A stretch of DNA of 64,000 bases. Source: Gonatopus flavifemur. Its lineage: Eukaryota; Arthropoda; Insecta; Hymenoptera; Dryinidae. The position numbers and the translations under genes were made by a program. Below are positions 39,193-48,902 of this stretch, in pieces (positions within the stretch are counted from its first letter, which is position 1; each line of letters starts with the position of its first letter). The stretch is from contig JAFFJZ010000001.1 of assembly GCA_018340375.1 (NCBI GenBank), positions 37,812,001 through 37,876,000 on the forward strand. Direction: 5' to 3'. The notes under the pieces were generated by a model that saw nothing but the letters and a program-made list of their open reading frames with translations, made no database searches and had not been told where the DNA came from.

Positions 39193-42100
39193 TTCTACTT
39201 ATAATATTCCATTCTTTGACAACTTCGAATGTGAATTCATCAGCTCTTTCCTATCCAGAAATAACGGCAAAATCCTGTACCGTATGAAAATCGTTAAGGA
39301 TTACGATTCCAAATAGCTCAAAAATTTCGATAAGAAACAAAAGCACACTACCTTCACCTCTATGTGTGATCTGACATACTGTCGCAGCATCGAGCAGTTT
39401 TTTCAGAAGCAAAGCGTGAAATACAGTAATTCAATCGATTTGTTTTACCTACTATTTCGTTGACCTTGAATATTCGATGAGACACTCCATTCAGATACTT
39501 TCAAGAGTATACGATAATCATACCGCTGTACAATCCTGTCGCGTGCACCTGCACTCAAGTGTACATAAGTTAAATAGAAAACACGGAGAAAGAGGAGAGA
39601 GGGAGAGAGATTGAAATAGCGTAGAGTAACAACCACTTGAAAGGTGAATGGTAATCGGCACACGTGCATCCACGTACAATTCACGCTCTTCATCCATAAT
39701 GTGCAGATTTCATTTTCTTTTATCTTCGGACCCGTATCTCGACGTTCCATCCTTCGTGTCTGACTTAATCGGAGGAGGTCAAAAAGTCGACGAGGCTGAG
39801 CATCAGCAGAAAAGAACAGATGGAAGCAAAAAATACGTACCTCGTGTAACAAGTGGAAAATAATTATTCGTTGAAAGTAATTATCGTACACTCTATGCTT
39901 CATAGTTTATTAACCTGTTTTATATCGAACATTTGAATCGAAAACTTTTTTACGGTGAGCGCAAAAGAACACAATCAGTTCGACAAGAATTCTTTATGAA
40001 TTCTTCTGGGACTGTGATGCTGTGTGGGTAATCAAATAAGTTACATGAGGATGCTTCTCTAAATTTAACCGACCTATATAAATGTTTCTAGGTCGTTACT
40101 GTCGAAAATGTACTCAATTCTCTTGTGAATCGAATACAAGCTTGCTTGATTCCCGAATGAATCCTTACAAGGATTATGTTTCAACTGACATTTTTCCACC
40201 AAAGTTTGTCACGTGGATAGTTTTCCCCACGACACATTTAATCAAATTTCAATGTAAAGTGTTATGATGAAGTACATGGAACCAACTCATATAAACTACA
40301 GATTGATCATGTTTTCGGTTAGTTTTTCTTCCTTCCAAATAAAATCAAATCATATTCTCGAATGTTATACTTCGCACAAGTGTATGTTATTTTCTACTTT
40401 CTTTTTCCCTTAAATATCATATGACGTGGAAATTACATCCTACTTTCGCGCTTTGCCATGTTATACAAGAGTACAGCGTAGGAGAGAAGTTCACCTACAG
40501 AAACGATGCATCCTTATACCTATAAATACATACGCCCTATTAAAAGCTACTCCAAAGTTAAATTACCTCCGTAACGAGTTTGTAAAAAAAAAAGTGTCGT
40601 GAGCGCAGTGGATGCTGGAACATTCGCCGATAGCGAGATAATATTTACTCGGTCAAACGCTGGTACAATAACTTGAGAATCTGAAAAATGAAAATTTCTT
40701 TCCAAATATTGATCATATCAATACGGGAGTGTAAGTTTCTGTTTTATGGAAGTACGTATTTATTCCGTCAGATGAACAAAATATGAAGAGTCCCTTGAGA
40801 ATTTTGTATTTGAGTAACTCGTCAAACTTCTTCCAAGCGTTTCGTCGGGGAGTTTATTGCATTTTCATCATCCTTCGATTGAAGATCGGTTTTTGGATAA
40901 ATTAATTTTCATATGCCGAATTTGAATGTTGAGCATCAAAGTGAAATTACATTAAATTGAACGACCGGATATTCGATAATACGTGTGAAGATGAAGAAAT
41001 AATAAAGAGTTGGTACGAGAAAGCACATCAAAGAGATTATATATATGTTTTATACGATCTCTTTGATGATGTACTATATAGTAGTTATCGAGTGATGAGA
41101 AGATTTTTACAAGTAAGAGAAAAAGTGGAGGGTTAATTAAAACTTATTTTACATGTCAAAGGTGAATGTACGTACGCGGTGAACTGAAACTAAGTTCAAA
41201 GTTTTGTCACAAGCAATTTTGCTCTGAGCAATTATTTATGTAACGTGTTCTCAGATTTCGGTCATCGGATTCCACTTGCTGCTTAGAATTATCAGAATTC
41301 GAGTAGTTAGGTTGAACTAATAATCATTCGCATACCAAAGACAATACATAAATATCATATATTGAAACTATTCTTCACCGTGTGCGTAAAAATTGAGGTT
41401 TCGGTCATAGCGAATGACTGGGCAATTCGCTCCAATGTGTATAGAAATTAGTGCGAATAGAAACTCGTTTAGGTTTATTCGTTCCTAGCACATTGAACCG
41501 AACAGGCTACGTTTGGTAATTGATATAAATTACAGTGAATTCTGGTCCTCGAATTACGGGATTCCACGTTGATTCTTTCAATTGGTATGAGTGGAGATGG
41601 TTTGTATTGAATTCATTCGATTTTGTTTAATTTTTCTCTCAAAAGGAACACAATAATGGTCTCAATCATGAATCCATTGAGGATAACAATTTCATTTGAA
41701 CTGAATTATAGTATGTTACTATGTATTTCCATTAGCCATCCATATAAATCCTCGGAGAACATAACGATGTAAAATTATTTGAAAAATCATGTGTATAAGG
41801 TTTCTTGTTTTATAATATAATTATCAATACTGCAAGTTATTGAAAATTGTTCGTAATGGTACGTGAGGAAAGCGTGTACTCTGTACATCGACCTTGTGTG
41901 ACTAATTGCAATTAACGATCTTACTGTACTACATTTCCACTTTATATGTATATCATTGTTTTTGTTGACACAAATTTAATCCTACATTTTCTTGAGGGAA
42001 TATACTCGTGCATATAATTGGCACATACATTTAAACCATGCACACTTGAAACATTATCATGATCAATACGTTGATACCCTCGAGGGTATCACTGCTGTAC

Positions 42101-43017
42101 GATCACATATCGAGTATACAACGATTTGGCAGGAAATTTTCCATCAAGATTTGTTATTTTGAACAGTTTTGTGTATCTATGTCGAATTTTCTTCCTCCGA
42201 ATATTTTATTCCGCCATTTTCAAGATATCTGAAAAAAATATTTACCCACCACGAAGATTCAAGGCATTTCAATCCCACGGGAATCGAATTCTTGAATACT
42301 CTTTCGAAATGGAAAAAGAACTTTTCCAAGTGCTCTTTTGGAATTTTGTCCTTTATTATAATCTGTTACCGATACATAATGAATTTCATTTCCCTTGATA
42401 CTGAATTTGCTGAAAACTCGAGGCCACGCGTCATCGTTGAGAATTAAATTATTCAACCGCGGTTTCCCATGGCGCGTCGCGTGCTTAAATTACAAGTACG
42501 GAGACCAGTCGGGAAACTGTTAGACGGCCGGTATAATGAGATTGTTAGTCGTCACTTCACCCCTTATGTAGGTTACTCCCTGCACGAGATGCGTCTAGGA
42601 TAAGGTCAGTGTGTTGCCCTGGGAGAGAGAGAAAATACGATAACTTCACAGTCTCAAATGATGATGAAATAATAATGTGTCTTTGAGGGAACCATGTTCC
42701 TAGTAAATATCTTGAGATATTCATTTATTCATTGAGATTTATGAAAAATTAGAGAAACTAGGACTTGTTGAGAAAAGCAAATATTTTTCTAATCAATTGA
42801 CACTTTACAACATAATTGAACCATCAAAATCGTTGATGGAAACAAATCATTCCATTTTTACAACAACTACAATAACCTAACACAATCAGGAGGCATAATG
42901 AGGGCTCGGAAGAGCAACTGAGTTTAATCCAAGTCATAATATACTTGTATTTCCTGTTACCCTCCTCTGACATTTTCCGGAATTATCGCCTTTACTCTTC
43001 CTCATTCCCCTCCTTTC

Positions 43018-43065
<48 letters not shown>

Positions 43066-43527
43066 ATATAACTTGCTTATAAACGCTTCACCTGATTTCC
43101 ATAAAATTATTGCGAGCTTAGCACGTCGTATTTTCCAGATCGTGCTTGATAAACGAATCACCATGAATTACTAGGTTTTGTGGAACTCTCTTTACGCTTT
43201 TTTTCTTCCCCAGCGCTCGTCGCTTATTTCAGGATTACGATCGAAAAGAACACGAATTTATGAGAATAATTATGAATATCCACGAACTGAAAGATTTTAT
43301 CTTCACTCGAAGATATCATACGTCAATTCAATAAACTGATTGAATTCAAATTTCCCCCTTTATAAGTATATATGAATAATCGTTTGAATAAATGCATACT
43401 TTCCTTGCAAAATTCCTTTCATAAAATGTGATATATTGCATCAACCACATTCCATCAAATTTGTATCATACACGGTTGACGAGAGTAAAAATACTTTGCC
43501 GAAAGTGGAAAAACATGGACATTCATT
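39193..43527. other. Intronic DNA after the exon
   Basis: A 12-bp perfect hairpin (CATCAAAGAGAT, 41026-41037 with 41057-41068) and (AT)n/(TG)n at 43022-43068 are the only structures seen. The open frames at 39445-39903 and 42126-42447 carry no recognised domain. Confidence 0.45.
43022..43068. repeat. (AT)n followed by (TG)n microsatellite
   Basis: About 15 AT units, then a short TGTATGTGTGTG run. Confidence 0.95.
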
Positions 43528-43733
43528 CCCGGGCAGAAGTGCGAATCTGGTACCGATCCGATTTGCCCTAAGTCAGATCCGGTATGGATATGGGTAATCG
43601 GATTGGGCCCGGATGTAATGTGTAATGCTTCATTTCATCCGGGCCTGATCCGGCAACTTGATCCGGGCCAAATTCGGGCACTTGATCCGAGCCGGATCCG
43701 GCAACTAGATTCAGGCGTGATGAATTTCCCTCC
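43528..43733. mobile_element. Probable CCC-ended element with GATCCGGGCC motifs
   Basis: It begins CCCGGGCAGAAGTG and carries repeated GATCCGG, CCGGGCC and GGATCCGGCAACT units. Its right part GGCGTGATGAATTTCCC resembles the right end of the 29438-30612 element. The end match is weak. Confidence 0.5.
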
Positions 43734-44060
43734 ACGTTTTTGATAGAGATAGGGTTATCCTACTTTGAACAGGGTACTTGATGTGGTTCGAATTGGTTGA
43801 TCCATATCTCCGTGATTAAATTTTTCATAAAAGAATCATTAACAAATTTAATTGTTGATAATGATTACAACTTGACATTTTCTACGTAAATATCGCAATA
43901 GTCCAAGTTCACTTATATTTGAATATCAAAGTACAATTATTATTCACTTAACGTGTACCATAGTTCATGAACACTCTCAATAATTTGTAATCAATATTTT
44001 TATTTCTCTCCCATAAACATATTTGTCGTATAATACATTATCGCAATTCACACGCTACAG

Positions 44061-44410
44061 CCCTTGTAAAAATGAATCATATATGCGGCATATATGACCA
44101 CACATGGTACATATATGATTTCACAGATTCATATATGACCCCTATATAATCCATATATGGGCCGTATATGATTTCAGGCATTCATATATGGACCATATAC
44201 ATTTCATATATGGCGTTATGTTCCCTATATATGGGTCATGTTTGATCCTTATATGGATTGAACAATCGTATATGAATTTTATATGATCATATATGCCACA
44301 TATATGAATGACATATGATTCATATATGAACATATATGATTCGTACCAAGTCCATATATGAATCGAATGCAGTTTATATATGGGCCATATATGAATCATT
44401 TTCACAAGGG
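44061..44410. mobile_element. CCC-ended element filled with CATATATG
   Basis: The left end is CCCTTGTAAAAATGAATC and the right, reversed, is CCCTTGTGAAAATGATTC. AG flanks both ends. I count 13 exact CATATATG in 350 bp plus many near copies, at irregular spacing of roughly 15-35 bp. The sequence between copies is not conserved, so it is not a simple tandem repeat. Confidence 0.9.
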
Positions 44411-44752
44411 AGATGGATGATTGAGCGGGGTATATATATATCAACAAATAGATACCACTAGCACTTTCGAGAAACCTCAGTCATTCATTGTCTCATAAAA
44501 AATTGGATGGTATCCCGGAATTTATCAGTGGAGGATTGAAATTTGTATAATTCTAGGGCCATTTTGGAAGAATTTACTTGCATTCATTCTGAGTTCTTTC
44601 ATTAGGGCGGAAATGAGGTTAGCCACATCTGGACATGAATATATATTAACATAATTCATATCTGACTTCCGTCAGAAATAGTTCCGTTATTGCGTCAGCC
44701 GCAATAAGGTTTGCGTCTTCCGACTTGGATCATGATTTTCCTAATCTGATCA

Positions 44753-45233
44753 CCCTGGTGAAAATGGGAGCGAGAAGAAAGAGTAAACGAAGCGTATGCT
44801 GAAGGTTAACAGAAACGTTAATGAAAAGTATACAAAGAGTATGTGAAACGGGAATTGAAACGAAGGAAGCGGGAAACATTCAAGGAATCTAGACAAAAAA
44901 CTTGAAACCCTGTGGTGAGAATCGAACCGGTGACTTTCACTATGGTAGGGTCTTATCCACTGAGCCATGGATCGTCATTGACATCGATTGCTAAAAGATG
45001 TTATTTGAAGTCAGAATAGGTATGACTCGCATACGCTCCATATAACCTTCTATTACGTTGCATGAAGCATATGCGAAATGGGATCGGAAGTTCATGGGAC
45101 GTATACAGGACGTATGATTTGATGACTCTCCAGCAAGCGGGTATCATACGCTCCAGAAACAGGGAGTTGAAACGTTTTTCGCTTCATATACGTTTCCTTC
45201 TCGCTTTGCGTATACGCTTCATTTTCACCAGGG
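44753..45233. mobile_element. CCC-ended element with GTATACGC-type motifs and a tRNA-like segment
   Basis: The left end is CCCTGGTGAAAATGGGAGCG and the right, reversed, is CCCTGGTGAAAATGAAGCG. CA flanks both ends. The interior repeats GCGTATGC, GCGTATACGC, CATATGCG and CGTATACAGG. A minus-strand tRNA-like segment is embedded at 44905-44975. Confidence 0.88.
44905..44975 (-). other. tRNA-like (Pol III box) segment
   Basis: On the minus strand it reads CCATGGCTCAGTGGATAAGA (box-A-like), then CACCGGTTCGATTCTCACC (box-B-like) about 25 bases on. Stems are incomplete: the T-stem pairs at only two of five positions. A decayed tRNA gene or SINE head is more likely than a working tRNA. Confidence 0.55.
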
Positions 45234-45235
45234 CA

Positions 45236-46163
45236 AGGGCGAATAAGCTGGGTCTAAGACATGCTGCGAGAGAGGCGTGAGCCCCTTGGTGGGCTGGGAT
45301 ACGCCCAGCCAGCGCGACCAACCCCTTTGGCCGACCTACCAATTCGGCCCCCTCCTAAGCTTTCTTAGTCCAGTTCCCCCACTGGTTGCGGCGGGTCCTT
45401 TCTAAACCTTACCTCGCTATGCAGGCGAGGCACCCGAACTGTACAATGCGCAGTCCAGTCGCCGGGGACCGGTGACACCGAAATCCCCTCGTTCAGCTTG
45501 CGAACTGTTAAACCACGATTGCCAAGGGCACTATTAAATCAGTCGCAGAGGGCCTGTCATTAAATCAGTCGCATCATAAAATGGAGTAGACCGTCCCCTC
45601 GCGAGGAAGCATCCCAATTAGCCACCTGACCGCCCCACATAGTGAGTCAGGCGGGCGTTGCCCAGCGAGAACCACGTGGAGGTGGGATGCCAGCAAAGCT
45701 CGGCCTCTTGCAGGGGGATCAGGGAACAAGCCCATCATGCTCCCAATTAGGCCCGAGGGAGATGCAAACTGCCAGTGCAGCCCTGCGCGGCATCTCGAGG
45801 ATAACTCACAGCCTTCTTCGTTAGCCGCTCCGCACTCCAGAAAGCTGGCGCAATAGCGTTGCCCGGTCCCCCCTACCATGGAGATGGAGATAGGCGTATG
45901 GTGGCAAATTTCATTACCAGCGAAGCTACCTGCAACACGACTACACCCACATCCGGTATTCTTGCATTGATCACTGACAGCACCAAAGTCCACCGGTACA
46001 AGGGGCTCCTTTTCGGAACCTCCAAGCACCAGGGCCCCAGTGTCCGCGCTCACATGCAATTTCCCAGGACGCAGGGCAGTCTCAATGTCTGGGCCTCGCT
46101 GAATAACGGACTCGGCACCTTTGGGGACCTGGGTCTAGGACAGGCGATCCCACCAAATTGCAT
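45236..46163. other. GC-rich island, possible retroelement fragment
   Basis: This block is much richer in G, C and CpG than anything nearby. It has a strong hairpin (GGCTGGG-ATACG-CCCAGCC at 45293-45311) and a direct repeat ATTAAATCAGTCGCA about 28 bp apart near 45533-45574. Open frames exist on both strands (45574-46059 minus; 45859-46170 plus), but I recognise no reverse transcriptase, gag or other domain. The block seems to continue at 47103 after the 46164-47100 insertion. A non-LTR element UTR or a transferred fragment are both possible. Confidence 0.4.
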
Positions 46164-47100
46164 CCCCTGACAAAAATATTCCTGCACAAAAAGAGCCCAG
46201 ACTAAAATAACCCCGGACAAAACATCCCAGACTAAAACATCCCCGCACAAAAATATCCCACGTCAAAATATCCCAGTACAATTACCATCGTCTGCTGAGA
46301 TCTGAAAAATTCTCTATAAAAAGATCGATCCTGTCACAATATCGCCCATCCCTATCTTGAACTTTAAATACCTCACAAACTATAATATCGTGAACAACAT
46401 ATGTTAATATGCCAATTTTGTCAAGTTACTGTATCAGTGCTGATGTAATATTACTCATGATATAGTATGATAACTGTGTTTTGCGGTATAACATTGTGTT
46501 TCGTTAGTTTGAATTTGTGGATCATTTCAACTTTTGATATGATCATTCCATCAATAAGTAAAGTGATTATTCAATGTATAATTCTGTCTTCATTTCATTT
46601 CCAATGCCAAAAAATCTCGTACTATGCTGAAACATCCTCGTTCCGGAAATTTTTTTGAATCCAAAGATAAGTCATTATTAAATATTGATGATATTATGCT
46701 CATTTCGGGGGAGGGGAGGCTCTGTCTGCTCACGCATAGCCACCTCCGGGTTTCCGCAACTGCTCAATCTCATACTTCTCTTCATATTGTTGTGACGACA
46801 TCAGTTCTCACCAAAGCACTCCTCACACCTCATCAATATTGGATTATTCCGTTTATTGTTCTTCTTCATTTCGGATATGTTGTAAATTATGATAATATGA
46901 ATTAGAGAAATTCACGCCCAGTTTCAGCTCTTGATCTCAAATGTTTTTTGGGACAGGGATATTTTATCTGGGACATTTCGGGATATTCTTGACGGGGATA
47001 TTCCACCGGGGATATGTTGTCCAGACATTATGAACGGGGATATTTTAACCGGGGACATTTCGTCCGGATATTTTGTCCGGAAAATTAAAATAGTCCGGGG
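46164..47100. mobile_element. CCC-ended foldback-like element with inverted minisatellite arms
   Basis: The left end is CCCCTGACAAAAATATTCC and the right, reversed, is CCCCGGACTATTTTAATTTT. AT flanks both ends. The left arm (46164-46280) and the right arm (about 46955-47100) are arrays of a degenerate 16-19-bp unit like GGGGATATTTTGTCCG, in opposite orientation. The middle of about 670 bp has no recognised gene. It interrupts GC-rich sequence. Confidence 0.8.
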
Positions 47101-47133
47101 ATGAAACGCACCGCGTTCGCCTGGCCGCATCCC

Positions 47134-47355
47134 GATGAGCTTGAATAAGGATTTTCTTATTAGGACGTGGATCAGGTCAGTCATATCCGGACCTGATTCA
47201 AATAATCTGCATCCGGCTTTAATTAGAAGAACTGATCAGACTCGGATGAGACTGAATGATGTTTTGCTTATCAAGGCGTGGACTAGGTTAACTACATCCG
47301 GACCTGATTCAAATTATCCGCATCCGGCCCCAATCAGGAAAACAGATTAGGGCCG
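47134..47355. repeat. Two-copy tandem repeat, 111-bp period
   Basis: Copy 1 (47134-47244) and copy 2 (47245-47355) both start GATGAG and share ATCCGGACCTGATTCAAAT and GCATCCGGC. Copies are visibly diverged. CCGGATC-type motifs continue to about 47520. Confidence 0.8.
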
Positions 47356-47520
47356 GATAGATTTTTATAGGGTCAACCTCATTAGAACTATCATTAGGTT
47401 ATCCTCATCGATACCGGATCTGGAATCCTCCATAGGTTTTCATCTACCTGGGCCTGGTCAGGCTCAGATATGAGGCCCCATATGGGGCATCCCATTCCAC
47501 AGCCGGATCCGATCCGGACT

Positions 47521-48598
47521 ACTTCAAGGCTTACCGGATATGAACTCCTACTCGGGTTATCCCCATTTAATTGTGAAAAGATTCAATATCCAATGGTCGA
47601 GGAAAAAAAACTTATTCCAAACTTAGAAGTTTTATTGTGTTTTTATGAGAAATTACTCTTCATTCGAATGTTGGAAAGTTTCAAAAGAAAGAGATGGTAT
47701 CAGATGTTATTAAAAATTGATTGAAACAATCTGATACCCAAAGTACCTGAGCTGAAGTAAGTTTACAACGAGGTTACTGCAGAATCAATATTCTGTACCG
47801 AACGGTCAGTCGATTGTCCAATATATCCAATACGTTTCTGATTCACTGTTACTGCTTCTCTTTGAGCGATTGACTAACGAAACCACAGAGACAATTTGGA
47901 ACTCTGTGCGATTCTATTGATTAATAATACACGAGCGATCCTAATGAAAAATTATTTTCAATCTGAATACTACTATGAATAGCAAGAATCAACCCGTCGG
48001 TACCTGACCACTCCAAGTGTTAAACTATTATATGGTTATTATTTCTTGTCAGTCATATTCTGGTGTAATACATGAAACACAATCATTCAATCAAACTCTC
48101 TTAATCATTCTGGCGAATTCGTCTCCCAGTTGCATATTTTGAATTTAGGTTTGAAAGAAAGAACAAGTTGCCTTTTCCCAAACCACTAAAAATCTCAGAG
48201 CAAATCATGCCGGATCGATCTTGAACAGATAGGACTTCAAGTTATGGAGAGAGAAGGGGATTTTTAAATAACGTGCAGGATTTATGTTTATATGATATTC
48301 AACCCTCGGTTGGTCACCCTTGAAACATTCTCTAGTTAGGTCAACCAGAACAAAAAGTCCTTCCATTTTTTGACCGTGATAACTTCACTTGAACTGCATT
48401 ATTCCTGATTTAGTTTTGAAGGAAATCTGATTCAGAAATCAATTTCAAAATTGTTCTTGACTGAAAATCGTGAATGAAAAAGTTATTAACATAATTAATT
48501 CTAAAGAATTTTTCCATCGAAAAATCTGTTTTTCAAAATTAATTCGACAAGTCAGTTTCGTTCGTTTGAAATAATAATAATAATATCAACATTATGCA
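47521..48598. other. Non-coding, nothing recognised
   Basis: A+T-rich, without repeat pairs or coding signal. Confidence 0.45.
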
Positions 48599-48900
48599 CA
48601 TGGAAAGAAAGAAACAGCTGTGGTAGCCACTTACTTTCTCAGCGCCCGTTTTCACCGCTGTAGCTAAAATGATTGCAGCTGTAGCTATTTTTTAGCTATA
48701 CCGCAGTAGGGAATCGTAGCTGTCACTGCACAGGTTTTATAGTTGAAATTTGGACAGCCAAATAATTTAGGTGTTGAATCTCCGCTGTGACAGCTACATT
48801 CTTTGCTACCACCGCTGAGTGAGTCGCTGTGGCAGCTAAAAAATACGTTCCGTAGCTAATCTTTAGCTATCCAAATAATAGCTAATTATTTTTTTCCGTG
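48599..48900. mobile_element. CAC-ended element with CAGCTGT/AGCTA interior, CA target duplication
   Basis: The left end is CATGGAAAGAAAG and the right, reversed, is CACGGAAAAAAATAATTAGC. CA lies at 48597-48598 and 48901-48902. The interior is mostly ACAGCTGTGG, GCAGCTGTAGCTA, TAGCTGTCACTG, GTGGCAGCTAAAAAA and similar. It is the best-preserved member of the family seen in parts at 3660-4575, 28622-28770 and about 54060-54303. Confidence 0.88.
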
Positions 48901-48902
48901 CA

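Noticed and set aside
44061..44410. CRISPR-like reading of the regularly recurring CATATATG
   Set aside because: Repeats are 8 bases, spacing is irregular and the context is eukaryotic; the ends mark a transposable element.
45574..46059. 161-codon minus-strand frame and overlapping + strand frame in the GC-rich island
   Set aside because: Both strands are open because of composition; neither shows a recognisable transposon or host domain.
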